From Halobacillus litoralis (GTDB taxonomy: Bacteria; Bacillota; Bacilli; Bacillales; Halobacillaceae): DNA of 64,000 nucleotides. A program made the position numbers and the translations under genes. The DNA is taken from contig NZ_CP129016.1 in NCBI RefSeq assembly GCF_020524085.2, forward strand, positions 1,172,001 to 1,236,000, written 5' to 3'. Below are positions 17,763 through 26,304 of the stretch, piece after piece. The notes under the pieces were generated by a model. The model saw only the letters and a program-made list of their open reading frames with translations. It was not told where the DNA came from and made no database searches. Within the stretch, counting starts at the first letter, position 1. Each line of letters opens with the position of its first letter.

Positions 17763-18770
17763 TCACTTTTGAGTGGGTTCTGCAACTTTGACAAGTTGTT
17801 TACCAAGGTTCGCTCCTTCAAATAACCCGAAGAATGCATCTGGGATATTTTCAAACCCTTCTGTAATCGTTTCTTCATATTTCAAACGGCCTTCCTGAAG
17901 CCATTGAGCTAAGTGGGAGAACCCTTCTTTAAATCGATCCTGATAATCACCGACTGTGAACCCTTTAATGAGCGCACTGGATTTAATCAAGTGCATCTGC
18001 ATCCGCGGCCCTTGATCATTCGGAACATTGTAGGATGCGATGGCTCCACACTGGGCGATGCGTGCGAATTTGTTTAATAATGGATAGACAGCATCTGAAA
18101 TATCGCCACCGACATTATCAAAATAAACATCTACGCCATTTGGACAAGCTTCTTCTAGACGTTCAGGTACACTCTCTGACTTGTAGTTGATGACTTCGTC
18201 AACGCCGAGTTCATTTTTCAAGTACGCTAATTTTTCATCTGAACCGGCAATACCGACCACATGGCAGCCTGATATTTTACCGATTTGGACAACAGCAGAG
18301 CCAACTGCTCCGGCAGCTCCTGAAACCACTAATGTTTCGCCTTCTTTTGGCTTCCCGATATCCATCAGTCCGAAATATGCAGTTAATCCAGGCATACCAA
18401 GGATTCCGAGAGATGTAGTAACGGGTCCAAGACTTGGATCTACTTTTCTGAGCGTGTCTGCCGGAGCTGCTGCATATTCTTTCCACGGAAGCATCCCTGT
18501 GACAATATCACCCTCTTGTAGAGCATCCGCTTTCGATTCCACAACTTCCCCGACGACCCCACCTTCCATAGGTTCGTTCAGTTGGAAGGGAGCAATATAC
18601 GATTTAGCGGCGCTCATACGGCCTCTCATGTAAGGATCTACGGAGACATAAAGCAGTTTGACCAGTACTTCCCCTTGAGAAGGAACAGGGCGCTCAGTTT
18701 CTGCCATTTTAATATGTTCATGTGTAGGAGCGGCTTCTGGACGTTTGACTAATTGAATTTCTTTGTTCAT
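17763..18770 (-). CDS. yfmJ: NADP-dependent oxidoreductase, zinc-independent MDR family (YfmJ-like)
   Basis: This 336-residue enzyme belongs to the medium-chain reductases of the leukotriene B4 dehydrogenase / curcumin reductase type, which reduce alpha,beta-unsaturated carbonyls with NADPH. Signs are the N-terminal VDPYMRGRMS, the nucleotide-binding SGAAGAVGSAVVQIGK and YFDNVGG. No zinc-binding cysteines are present. Length and layout match Bacillus YfmJ. ATG 18770 (MNKEIQLVKRP) is chosen because AAGGAG lies upstream at a suitable distance. The open frame extends 57 codons further, but that part shows no family similarity and covers the promoter. Probable role: detoxification of electrophiles (inference). 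Confidence 0.88.
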   Translation of the reverse strand: MNKEIQLVKRPEAAPTHEHIKMAETERPVPSQGEVLVKLLYVSVDPYMRGRMSAAKSYIAPFQLNEPMEGGVVGEVVESKADALQEGDIVTGMLPWKEYAAAPADTLRKVDPSLGPVTTSLGILGMPGLTAYFGLMDIGKPKEGETLVVSGAAGAVGSAVVQIGKISGCHVVGIAGSDEKLAYLKNELGVDEVINYKSESVPERLEEACPNGVDVYFDNVGGDISDAVYPLLNKFARIAQCGAIASYNVPNDQGPRMQMHLIKSSALIKGFTVGDYQDRFKEGFSHLAQWLQEGRLKYEETITEGFENIPDAFFGLFEGANLGKQLVKVAEPTQK

Positions 18771-18871
18771 TTTTATCACTCTCCTTGCTTGTATCATAAC
18801 GGGTCTAATCCTTGATTGGGAAATGATATGTTTGAAGATGTAAGGTAGGTTAGACAAAAGGAGGCGGAAGT

Positions 18872-19606
18872 ATGCAGGATAGACTTTATGAAAAGGTGAA
18901 ATTTGTCGAAGGGGAAAACTTCGTAACCATTGAAGATACACGGGATCTCACAGATGAAGAACTGCAATCATTGGCTTTCAAATTTGTAAAAGATCCAACG
19001 TATGATGGAGTTGAAAACCGGACAATCCTTGTTCCCTCCACCTTCAAAGAAGAGACTACAGGTTACATAAAAGGTCTTGGATTCAAGCAACATGATGAGG
19101 TTTATTTTTTTCGGTGTGACTTGGGTGAGGTAGGTGAAATGGTCGGAGAAGCACAATGTTTTGAATTCAGATCGCTAAGAAAGGAAGAAGAGGTCTCATT
19201 TAAAGAGACGTGGCGCTGATCGATGGAAGGGTCCCTAAACGCTCCCCAGTCCTTGAACATGGAGGAACAAATGAAAAGCGTGAAGAAAGAACTTGGTCCG
19301 GGTTATGTGGATACTTGTATGACCGCTTATGAAAATGGCACCCCTATAGGTGTGGTCATGCCGCACATTGAACCGGGTACAAAGGAAGAAGGAAGGATTT
19401 TTTACTTCGGCTTGGTTCCGGAAGAACGAGGAAAGAACAAAGCGGCTGCTTTGTATAAAGAGGGATTGAACCTACTTAGAAATCATTTCAAAGCTTCATA
19501 TAGTACTGGTGCGACAAGTGTTCATAATAGCCCGATGTTGAAAGTTTTCGAGAGGTGCGGGTGTACGATAACAGAGAGGGTTGGCGTATACAAGTACTCC
19601 AAGTGA
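18872..19606 (+). pseudogene. GNAT-like acetyltransferase interrupted by an in-frame TGA
   Basis: Two parts of one frame are separated by a single stop codon at 19217-19219. Upstream are 115 residues starting MQDRLYEKVKF after AAAGGAGG. Downstream are about 130 residues ending in a GNAT-like acetyl-CoA site (FGLVPEERGKNKAAALYKEG) and NSPMLKVFERCGC. The frame is continuous, there is no new ribosome binding site before the second part, and ...KETWR-stop-SMEGSLN reads through smoothly. One original gene is therefore likely, perhaps with CGA changed to TGA. The whole would be 244 residues, a tandem N-acyltransferase. As it stands only a truncated N-terminal part can be made, without the catalytic half. 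Confidence 0.7.
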
Positions 19607-19683
19607 GTGAAAAAACTGGCTTATTTCATTGAGGAATAGATAACGAATACAAAGAGTAGGTAAGGGTTTTGGTTGGGAATAAG

Positions 19684-19712
19684 AAAACGCCCAGGAATCC
19701 CCTGGACGTTTT
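19684..19712. terminator. Terminator between acetyltransferase and DUF779 genes
   Basis: A hairpin with arms AACGCCCAGG / CCTGGACGTT (one mismatch) is flanked by A and T runs, and serves convergent genes. Confidence 0.7.
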
Positions 19713-19715
19713 TCT

Positions 19716-20084
19716 TTACGACTCTATACTTTCTTTCAGTTCTTTGTACTCCTCATCCGTAAAGGCGCGTGAGCGTGTAAGGAACCTTTTGCCTTCGACT
19801 CCTTCCAGAGAAAACATTCCTCCGCGGCCCTCAACAACATCAATGATCAGTTGGGTATGCTTCCAATAATCATACTGCTTTTTGTTGATGTAAAAAGGAG
19901 TTTCACCGATCTTTCCAAGTAACACATCTTGACTGCCGATCATAAGGTCGCCTTCTTCGTAACACATCGGGGAGCTGCCGTCACAGCACCCGCCCGATTG
20001 GTGGAAAAGAAGAGGGCCGTGTTTATCCTTCAGCATTTTAATCAATTCAAGAGCATCGTCCGTCGCTTTTACGCGTTCCACCAT
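19716..20084 (-). CDS. DUF779 family protein linked to aldehyde dehydrogenase
   Basis: This 122-residue protein belongs to DUF779, a family repeatedly found beside acetaldehyde dehydrogenase genes. The hallmark cysteine-rich segment is present (QSGGCCDGSSPMCY), suggesting metal or redox involvement, but the biochemical role is not established to my knowledge. ATG 20084 (MVERVKATDD) is chosen because AAAGGAG is eight bases upstream. A longer in-frame start at 20102 overlaps that signal. The gene lies 50 bases after the aldehyde dehydrogenase gene on the same strand and is very likely cotranscribed under the same cre-controlled promoter. Confidence 0.88.
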   Translation of the reverse strand: MVERVKATDDALELIKMLKDKHGPLLFHQSGGCCDGSSPMCYEEGDLMIGSQDVLLGKIGETPFYINKKQYDYWKHTQLIIDVVEGRGGMFSLEGVEGKRFLTRSRAFTDEEYKELKESIES

Positions 20085-20134
20085 TTTTTCAGCTCCTTTC
20101 ATATGCCGAAAATCAAGGAGTTTAGATTCCCATT

Positions 20135-21655
20135 TTAAAAGAATCCAAGCTTCTGTGGGCTGTAGCTGACGAGCATATTCTTCGTTTGTTGATAATGGCT
20201 GAGCATCATCTTATGGTTCTCCCGGCCAACCCCGGACATTTTGTATCCGCCGAAAGCTGCATGTGCAGGGTAGGCGTGGTAACAGTTGGTCCAAACGCGT
20301 CCGGCTTCAATTCCGCGGCCGAAACGGTAAGCTGTATTCATATCACGTGTCCACACACCGGCACCCAAGCCGTAAAGCGTGTCATTGGCGATCTTCATGG
20401 CTTCTTCTTTATCTTTGAACGTCGTCACAGATAGGACTGGACCGAAGATTTCTTCATGGAAGATTCTCATACTGTTATCGCCTTTGAATACTGTCGGCTG
20501 TACGTAGTACCCGTCTTTGAAGTCGCCTTCCATTTGATTACGAGCTCCACCAGTCAGGCACTCGGCCCCTTCTTCCTTACCGACCTCAAGGTAAGACAAG
20601 ATTTTCTCTAGTTGTTCGGAGGAAGCTTGAGCACCCATCATTACTTCAGGGTCAAGTGGGTTTCCTGTCTTAATTTCTTTGACGCGTTTGATGGCACGTT
20701 CCATAAATTCGTCATAGATTGACTCCTGGATGAGGGCACGAGAAGGACATGTACATACTTCACCTTGATTCAAAGCAAACATGACCATCCCTTCAATTGT
20801 TTTATCCAGTAAATCGTCATCTTCACGCATGACATCCTCAAAAATGATGTTTGGTGATTTTCCACCAAGCTCTAAAGTAACAGGAATGATGTTTTGAGAG
20901 GCATATTGCATGATCATTCGTCCGGTTGTCGTTTCTCCTGTAAAAGCGATTTTACTGATGCGAGGGCTTTGGGCTAACGGCTTACCAGCTTCTAACCCGA
21001 AACCGTTGACGACATTCAATACCCCTGCAGGCAGCAAGTCTTCTATTAATTCCAGCAGATACATGATAGATGCCGGTGTCTGTTCTGCAGGCTTCAGAAC
21101 AATCGCATTTCCGGCAGCGAGAGCGGGAGCTATTTTCCACGTCGCCATCAACAGTGGGAAGTTCCATGGAATGATTTGACCAACGACTCCTAGTGGCTCG
21201 TTGAAATGGTAAGCAATCGTATCGTTATCGATTTCGCCGATGGATCCTTCTTGGGAACGAATGACTGAAGCAAAATAACGGAAGTGATCAACGGCAAGCG
21301 GAAGGTCAGCATTCAGAGTTTCACGGACAGCTTTCCCGTTCTCCCACGTCTCCGCAATGGCCAAATTCTCGAGGTTTTCCTCCATTCGGTCTGCAATGCG
21401 GTTTAGGACCAAAGAACGCTCCGCCACGGACGTTTTCCCCCAAGCATCCTTCGCTTTGTGTGCAGCATCAAGGGCAAGCTCAATATCTTCCTCCGTCGAA
21501 CGTGCGACCTGACAAAAAGTTTGTCCTGTTACAGGGGTGACATTATCAAAATATTGTCCTTTGACAGGAGCTGTCCATTCTCCGCCAATGAAGTTGTCAT
21601 AGCGTTTCTTGAACTGAACTTTAGATCCTTCTGTATTAGGAAAAGCATATACCAT
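20135..21655 (-). CDS. NAD(P)-dependent aldehyde dehydrogenase (acetaldehyde type)
   Basis: This 506-residue enzyme oxidises aldehydes to acids, probably acetaldehyde. The catalytic cysteine is in [13 protein letters not shown] (near residue 300), the general-base glutamate in [10 protein letters not shown], and the cofactor-site motif is [19 protein letters not shown]. The extended N-terminus ([19 protein letters not shown]) and ending YSPQKLGFF are typical of the ExaC/AldA subgroup of ethanol-metabolising bacteria. The start ATG 21655 is preceded by AGGAGG. A consensus cre lies 26 bases upstream between promoter and start, so CcpA should block transcription in good carbon sources. The DUF779 gene follows in the operon. 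Confidence 0.93.
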   Translation of the reverse strand: MVYAFPNTEGSKVQFKKRYDNFIGGEWTAPVKGQYFDNVTPVTGQTFCQVARSTEEDIELALDAAHKAKDAWGKTSVAERSLVLNRIADRMEENLENLAIAETWENGKAVRETLNADLPLAVDHFRYFASVIRSQEGSIGEIDNDTIAYHFNEPLGVVGQIIPWNFPLLMATWKIAPALAAGNAIVLKPAEQTPASIMYLLELIEDLLPAGVLNVVNGFGLEAGKPLAQSPRISKIAFTGETTTGRMIMQYASQNIIPVTLELGGKSPNIIFEDVMREDDDLLDKTIEGMVMFALNQGEVCTCPSRALIQESIYDEFMERAIKRVKEIKTGNPLDPEVMMGAQASSEQLEKILSYLEVGKEEGAECLTGGARNQMEGDFKDGYYVQPTVFKGDNSMRIFHEEIFGPVLSVTTFKDKEEAMKIANDTLYGLGAGVWTRDMNTAYRFGRGIEAGRVWTNCYHAYPAHAAFGGYKMSGVGRENHKMMLSHYQQTKNMLVSYSPQKLGFF

Positions 21656-21680
21656 AAAAACATCCTCCTAGTGATTTACT

Positions 21681-21695
21681 TTGCAACCGCTTACA
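21681..21695 (+). promoter_or_regulatory. cre site (CcpA operator) of the aldehyde dehydrogenase operon
   Basis: TTGCAACCGCTTACA matches WTGNAANCGNWNNCW at all 15 positions. It lies downstream of the predicted transcription start, which fits roadblock repression. Confidence 0.75.
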
Positions 21696-21706
21696 AAAAA
21701 TTTTAT

Positions 21707-21724
21707 GTAAGTAGGCGCGCTTAC
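21707..21724. promoter_or_regulatory. Dyad between promoter and cre of the aldehyde dehydrogenase operon
   Basis: GTAAG-TAGGCGCG-CTTAC is an inverted repeat just downstream of the predicted -10 box. It is a candidate operator for a second, unknown regulator. Confidence 0.4.
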
Positions 21725-21729
21725 TTTTT

Positions 21730-21758
21730 AAATTATCACTTGTACAGAATATTGTCAA
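21730..21758 (-). promoter_or_regulatory. SigA-type promoter of the aldehyde dehydrogenase operon
   Basis: On the minus strand, TTGACA and TAATTT are separated by 17 bases, about 75 bases before the start codon. Confidence 0.65.
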
Positions 21759-21850
21759 TTTACAGACAAATATGTGAAAATTTCTAGTACGAACAAAGGA
21801 CAAAGATTGTTATAATGAAACTATTCATAGGAAAAAGGAGTTATTAAAGA

Positions 21851-22726
21851 ATGACAACAACCAATCGAGTGATGCTCGTTGATGGCATGGCGCTGCTTTT
21901 TCGTGCGTTTTATGCCACGGCAATGAGCAATTATTATATGATCAACAGTAAAGGTGTGCCGACCAATGGGGTCTACGGCATGATGAAACACATGTTTACA
22001 GCAATAGAAACCTACCAGCCTACCCACGTGATTTGCTGTTGGGATATGGGGAGTAAGACGTTCCGTAATGATCTTTTTCCTGACTACAAAGCGAATCGGG
22101 GAGCGCCTCCAGAAGAATTGATTCCACAATTTGATCTAGCCAAAGAAGTCGTAGAGGCTCTCGATATACCTAACGTTGGTCAAGTTGGGTATGAAGCGGA
22201 TGATTGCATGGGAACGCTGAGTCGGGCGTACAGTGAACATTCCCAAGTCTTCCTATTAACAGGGGACCAGGACCTTCTTCAATTGTTGGAGCCGAACGTG
22301 CATGTCGTCTTATTAAAGAAGGGATATGGCAATTATGCGGAGTATCAAGAGGACACCTTTACAGAAGAAAAAGGAATTACGCCGCAACAAATGGTTGATT
22401 TGAAAGCCCTCATGGGTGATTCCAGTGACAACTATCCTGGTGTGAAAGGAATTGGGGAGAAAACCGCACTTAAGCTTCTCCTTAAATACGGATCCATCGA
22501 GGGAATCTTAGAGAATATCGAGGAACTGACAAAGGGTCAGCGGACGAAAATTGAAGACAGTCTGGATATGCTGCATCTATCTAGAAAGCTTGCTGCCATC
22601 CATTGTGAAGCGGATGTGGATTGTTCGTTAGAAGAGGCGCTATTCTATATTGATGATAAAAAGATGGGCGCAAAATTTGATGAACTTGAATTTAAAAATT
22701 GGGAAAAGAATATCGTGCGAATGTAA
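21851..22726 (+). CDS. ypcP: 5'-3' exonuclease (YpcP, PolA N-domain-like)
   Basis: This 291-residue flap-type nuclease is homologous to the 5'-nuclease domain of DNA polymerase I and acts in processing Okazaki fragment primers, redundantly with PolA in Bacillus. Acidic metal-binding positions are visible: MLVDGMALLFRA, CCWDMGSKTFR, YEADDCMG, LLTGDQDLLQL and LMGDSSDNYPGVKGIG, which leads into the helix-hairpin-helix that binds DNA. The length equals Bacillus YpcP, and no polymerase domain follows. The start is supported by AAAAAGGAG. It diverges from the aldehyde dehydrogenase operon and converges on the HTH-TPR gene. Confidence 0.92.
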   Translation: MTTTNRVMLVDGMALLFRAFYATAMSNYYMINSKGVPTNGVYGMMKHMFTAIETYQPTHVICCWDMGSKTFRNDLFPDYKANRGAPPEELIPQFDLAKEVVEALDIPNVGQVGYEADDCMGTLSRAYSEHSQVFLLTGDQDLLQLLEPNVHVVLLKKGYGNYAEYQEDTFTEEKGITPQQMVDLKALMGDSSDNYPGVKGIGEKTALKLLLKYGSIEGILENIEELTKGQRTKIEDSLDMLHLSRKLAAIHCEADVDCSLEEALFYIDDKKMGAKFDELEFKNWEKNIVRM

Positions 22727-22760
22727 AAAGGTCGGAGGCGTGTAACCTCCGACCTTTTTA
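22724..22760. terminator. Bidirectional terminator after ypcP
   Basis: The hairpin AAAAAGGTCGGAGG / CCTCCGACCTTTTT lies directly at the ypcP stop and reaches the 3' end of the convergent HTH-TPR gene. Confidence 0.9.
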
Positions 22761-24032
22761 TAATAATAAATCTTTTTTTTGTGTTTTCCGGTAATTGTTA
22801 ACCTCTTTAAAATACATGGCTGCTTTTTTGTACATTCGCTTCTCATAATAAAGGTTACCTAACATTTCACAATAATTCTTGTAACTTCCATATTCATTAT
22901 TCTCTCTAAAATACGGAATGATTTCATTTTCCAGCTTGTCCATAAAAAAGTCTTCCATTGTTTTTTCTAAAGCTGTGCTTCTAAGTACAAAAAATTTATA
23001 CTTAAAGAATGTAATGTCATATTCCTCTGCGCTTTTTTCACCTTTCTCAATAAGCACCCATGCTTTCTCTATATTTCCTGCATAGAAGTGAGTGGAGGCA
23101 AGAGAATAAATGGTGTTCACGTAAAAATAATCATCTTTCATTTCAAGCGTCATATTATAAGCTTTTTCTAAATAATCAATTGCATCTTCATATTTTTCCT
23201 GATTAGCATATATATACCCAAGATTATGGTAAACTCTTCTTTCATCAATGGACTTCAAATGATATTTGGATATCCTTTTTAACTTTAAGAAATACTCTTC
23301 TGCGATGGAGTAGATCTCTAAAGCTCTATAATTTAGGGCAATGATCATGTAGGTGTCAACAATTCGTTCATAATCAAAATCTTTAATATATCCTTCCAAG
23401 GCTGTATGAGCGTAAAAATTTGACTCTACTGATGCTCTTATTTGAGAATAAGTCAGAGCTAAATGAAAATAGGTTTCACTGTCTGTAAATGGGAGTTTAT
23501 TTAAAAGCTCTTCGGTTTTGTGGAAATGATGAAGGGCATTTTTTAGTTGGTGGTTTTTCAAAAGATAATGAATTCCGACCGTTTTATGGTAGAAGAATTT
23601 ATATTCATCATTCGTATATGGATATAAATCATCAATCTCTTTTAAATCTTCATCGGATAGCGGTCCTTCATTCAACTTCATGGTGTGGCGAGCTTTAACA
23701 ATGGTATATAAATGATTGAGTTCAGTATTTTGGTTGGACTCTAGTGCTTCTGTACATTTTTGAAAGTACTCTTCCATTAATGGGAGGTCTCGACGTTGAA
23801 TAATTTCATGCCATTCTAGAAGTTGCTGATGAATGGATTCGTCGAATTCCTGGTTTATATCAGTCAACTTGATATTCAACCGCTCTCCTAACAGACGGTA
23901 AATTTCATCACTGGCGTTAATGGTATCGTGTTCAATTTTACTCAAATAGGATACCGAGCAAATTCCTGATGCAAGTTCTTCTAGTGTTAAATTCTTAAAT
24001 TTGCGGTGTTGTTTAATTAACGAACCTTTCAT
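22758..24032 (-). CDS. HTH-TPR transcriptional regulator (RNPP/NprR-like), no linked peptide gene
   Basis: The 424-residue protein has an N-terminal XRE helix-turn-helix (LTLEELASGICSVSYLSKIEH). A long all-helical region follows with tetratricopeptide-like repeats, for example RVYHNLGYIYANQEKYEDAI, YFYVNTIYSLASTHFYAG and CEMLGNLYYEKRMYKKAAMYF. This is the layout and size of NprR-type receptors, in which a secreted peptide re-enters the cell and binds the TPR part. No small peptide gene follows, because the ypcP terminator begins at its stop codon. Its ligand is either distant or not a peptide. ATG 24032 is set by AAAGGAG eight bases upstream. Confidence 0.82.
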   Translation of the reverse strand: MKGSLIKQHRKFKNLTLEELASGICSVSYLSKIEHDTINASDEIYRLLGERLNIKLTDINQEFDESIHQQLLEWHEIIQRRDLPLMEEYFQKCTEALESNQNTELNHLYTIVKARHTMKLNEGPLSDEDLKEIDDLYPYTNDEYKFFYHKTVGIHYLLKNHQLKNALHHFHKTEELLNKLPFTDSETYFHLALTYSQIRASVESNFYAHTALEGYIKDFDYERIVDTYMIIALNYRALEIYSIAEEYFLKLKRISKYHLKSIDERRVYHNLGYIYANQEKYEDAIDYLEKAYNMTLEMKDDYFYVNTIYSLASTHFYAGNIEKAWVLIEKGEKSAEEYDITFFKYKFFVLRSTALEKTMEDFFMDKLENEIIPYFRENNEYGSYKNYCEMLGNLYYEKRMYKKAAMYFKEVNNYRKTQKKDLLL

Positions 24033-24065
24033 ATTCACTACTCCTTTAAAGCGCCAATTACTTAC

Positions 24066-24092
24066 ATTATAGCAAAATACCTTCATGTTCAA
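24066..24092 (-). promoter_or_regulatory. Promoter of the HTH-TPR gene
   Basis: On the minus strand there is an extended -10 box (TGCTATAAT) with a TTGAAC -35-like box 15 bases upstream, about 35 bases before the start codon. Confidence 0.5.
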
Positions 24093-24146
24093 TGTATATA
24101 ATTTCCTTTTAAGGGTTTTATAGGAGTGTAAGGGAGGGGGATATGT

Positions 24147-24176
24147 AAAAAGCTCAACCACTTGATGTGGTTGAGC
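24147..24176 (-). terminator. Terminator after the YhfK-like gene
   Basis: The hairpin GCTCAACCAC / GTGGTTGAGC is followed by five Ts on the minus strand, eight bases past the YhfK-like stop. Confidence 0.85.
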
Positions 24177-24183
24177 AGTCTGA

Positions 24184-24819
24184 TCATGATAGTGTCTTCA
24201 GTGCTTGTTCGATTTGAGTATCTCCTGAAATCATCTCAAATGTTTTATGGTAAGCGTTTGGTTCCTGTAGGGCTGCAATCATTGTCTTAGCTACGTCTGC
24301 GCGAGGAATTGTTCCTCTTTCAACGGTTTCGCCGACTTGTATTTTGCTGGTCCCTTCATCGTTCGTCAAACCGCCTGGTCGTACGATGGTGTAATCAAGT
24401 TCTGTGGACTTCAGGTAATCATCCGCTTCTCCTTTCATTTCGAGATAGTGCTTCAATTCTTCGGGGCCTCGTTCTGGATCACCAGCCCCCATGCCGCTCA
24501 ACATAATGAATTTCTTTATACCTAGGTTTTCTGTTGCTTTAGCAAGGTTAATGGCTCCGTCACGATCTACGGCTTCTGTTTGCTCAGCACCTGTACTGGA
24601 GCCTGACCCAGCGGCGAACATGACAGCGTCCATACCTTTGACCGCATAACCGACGTCTTTCGTCAGATCAGCAAGTACTGGAGTACCGCCCAATTTTTCA
24701 ACCGTCGCTTTTTGTTCTTCTTTACGGATCATGCCGTACGGCTCATGACCATCGGCTTTTAAATTTTGAATAAGTAGTCGTCCTGTATGTCCGTTTGCTC
24801 CTGCTACGAGTACCTTCAT
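24184..24819 (-). CDS. yhfK: NAD(P)-binding atypical SDR protein (YhfK-like)
   Basis: This is a 211-residue Rossmann-fold protein of the atypical short-chain dehydrogenase group (NmrA/YwnB-like). The dinucleotide-binding motif GANGHTGRLL is at the N-terminus. FAAGSGSSTGAEQT, LSGMGAGDPERGPEEL and YTIVRPGGLTNDEGT follow B. subtilis YhfK closely. No canonical YxxxK pair is obvious, as is usual for this group, and no reaction has been established. The start has AAGGAG about eight bases upstream. It is transcribed alone and ends at a strong terminator. Confidence 0.85.
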   Translation of the reverse strand: MKVLVAGANGHTGRLLIQNLKADGHEPYGMIRKEEQKATVEKLGGTPVLADLTKDVGYAVKGMDAVMFAAGSGSSTGAEQTEAVDRDGAINLAKATENLGIKKFIMLSGMGAGDPERGPEELKHYLEMKGEADDYLKSTELDYTIVRPGGLTNDEGTSKIQVGETVERGTIPRADVAKTMIAALQEPNAYHKTFEMISGDTQIEQALKTLS

Positions 24820-24903
24820 TTATAATCACGACTCCTTCTGGCAAATAAGATTACAATACTTATTTAGCCCGTTTCCGAATCGGGTAAACATACGGACCTG
24901 CCA

Positions 24904-25842
24904 TCAAGAAGGGAAGCAAAGCTCCTGGTAGTTACAACGAGCGCAGACTCTGGGATCATCCTGCATAGGAAATTGATCGATAGGAAGGGGTTCATTATTT
25001 CCTGCATCTTCTAAATAGAGTTTCATCTGCTCCATACTAATCTGGTATAGGTGTTGGACATTGATGAGGTCCTGTTCTGTTAATTGATGTTCGACATGTG
25101 TACCATCCACTAAATATTCGTTTCGAATGATGATATCATCAAGGGATTCGATTTCGTGCTTGTTTTGTAAATAAAGGGCATAAAGGGCCAGCTGGTTCCG
25201 GTCCTCATCGGATGCTTTTCCCGTTTTCCAATCGACAATAATCCACTTGTCATGATCGAGATCTTTGTACACAAGATCCATCACAATAAAAACCTTCGCT
25301 TCGTCTGTCTTGAGGAAACGGAAAGTTTCCGATTCCATAAACTTCATTTGTTCTTTGTTACGTACATCAGTGAAAGTTTTACTGGAGTAAAAATTGGTGA
25401 CCGTTTTCTGGAGGCGGTCCGTTATTTTGCGCACTTTCGCTTCAGGGAGAGTGTCTTTCTGACTGTAATAAATTTCGTGAAGCATCGTATAGTGCTTCGG
25501 TCGGTTTATCCACAAATGCTCTTTCTTCGTTGATTCAATGAATCCACGGTTTAAATGGTGGCGGACTTCATCCATGAAATCTTGTTCCGTCATGACCGGC
25601 TGGTTCTTTAATACGCGTTGAATGGTTTGATAGATCAAATCGTGGACCACACTTCCAAAGTGCATTTCCAAGTTGGTCATTTTTTTCAAACGGTACGCTT
25701 GCTTGGCTAGGGTATCAGCCGAACGGAGCCATCCATTATGGGATACATAATAATCGTACGCATATTTCCTTAGGCAGGATAGCATCGTTTTATGCCTGGA
25801 CAGAGACCAGGATAGTTCCGGGTAGGGTTTCACTTCAAACAT
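24904..25842 (-). CDS. RecB/AddB-like PD-(D/E)XK nuclease with Fe-S cysteines
   Basis: This is a stand-alone nuclease of the RecB-like PD-(D/E)XK family, 312 residues. The core is FIVMDLVYKD followed by WIIVDWKTGKA (D...DxK), with the downstream QLALYALYL helix typical of RecB nucleases. One cysteine near the N-terminus (MLSCLRKYAY) and three at the C-terminus (VCARCNYQELC) form the 4Fe-4S pattern seen in AddB and Cas4. No helicase, cas or add gene is adjacent. The target is unknown; single-strand or end processing is likely by family. ATG 25842 is chosen because AAGGATG lies upstream at good spacing. ATG 25851 overlaps that site. Confidence 0.82.
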   Translation of the reverse strand: MFEVKPYPELSWSLSRHKTMLSCLRKYAYDYYVSHNGWLRSADTLAKQAYRLKKMTNLEMHFGSVVHDLIYQTIQRVLKNQPVMTEQDFMDEVRHHLNRGFIESTKKEHLWINRPKHYTMLHEIYYSQKDTLPEAKVRKITDRLQKTVTNFYSSKTFTDVRNKEQMKFMESETFRFLKTDEAKVFIVMDLVYKDLDHDKWIIVDWKTGKASDEDRNQLALYALYLQNKHEIESLDDIIIRNEYLVDGTHVEHQLTEQDLINVQHLYQISMEQMKLYLEDAGNNEPLPIDQFPMQDDPRVCARCNYQELCFPS

Positions 25843-25885
25843 GAGTAACATCCTTCGTTAGTTTCATAGATTTAGTGTTCCAATT

Positions 25886-26197
25886 CTATTCTTCAAAACA
25901 GAGAGGAGTATCGTGTTGGTATTCTCTCATTGATATTTTATCATGAATGACAACAACGCCTTCCATTTCTAAAAGTTGACGTTGTCTGGAGGGGTCCTTC
26001 ACAGCAATTTCTCCTTTTGCATTGACTACACGATGCCACGGGAGCTCATGTTTCTCACTCATACTGTGAAGCGCACGAGCGACTTGTCTTGCCGCCCGGG
26101 GGTTTCCAGCGCATGCCGCAATTTGTCCGTATGACATGACACGACCTTTTGGAATACTATGGATGATTTGAATGATGCGTTGTGTGAATGGTTTCAT
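25886..26197 (-). CDS. Alkyltransferase-like (ATL) DNA-binding protein
   Basis: This 103-residue protein resembles the C-terminal domain of O6-alkylguanine-DNA methyltransferase. The active-site PCHR is PWHR here (Trp54), the mark of ATL proteins. ATLs bind alkylated guanine without repairing it and hand the lesion to nucleotide excision repair. The helix-turn-helix region GRVMSYGQIAACAGNPRAARQV is intact and the protein has no N-terminal domain. The start is followed by a standard MKPFTQRIIQII and preceded by AGGAGG. It stands close to the nuclease gene on the same strand (34 bases), so a repair operon is possible. Confidence 0.9.
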   Translation of the reverse strand: MKPFTQRIIQIIHSIPKGRVMSYGQIAACAGNPRAARQVARALHSMSEKHELPWHRVVNAKGEIAVKDPSRQRQLLEMEGVVVIHDKISMREYQHDTPLCFEE

Positions 26198-26304
26198 AGT
26201 CGGCCTCCTTACTTAAATTTTACAAGATGGCAGGTTTGTGTGAATAGAAGCCTTCCTCTATTACTGATACAATCTCTATAGAAGACAGAGAGGAGAAGAC
26301 TAAG

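Noticed and set aside
19217..19219. TGA in the acetyltransferase gene as a selenocysteine codon
   Set aside because: The position is not an active-site cysteine in the family, no SECIS-like hairpin is evident, and two other genes show ordinary nonsense codons.
25886..26197. Functional O6-methylguanine methyltransferase
   Set aside because: The acceptor cysteine is tryptophan (PWHR), so it is an ATL protein.
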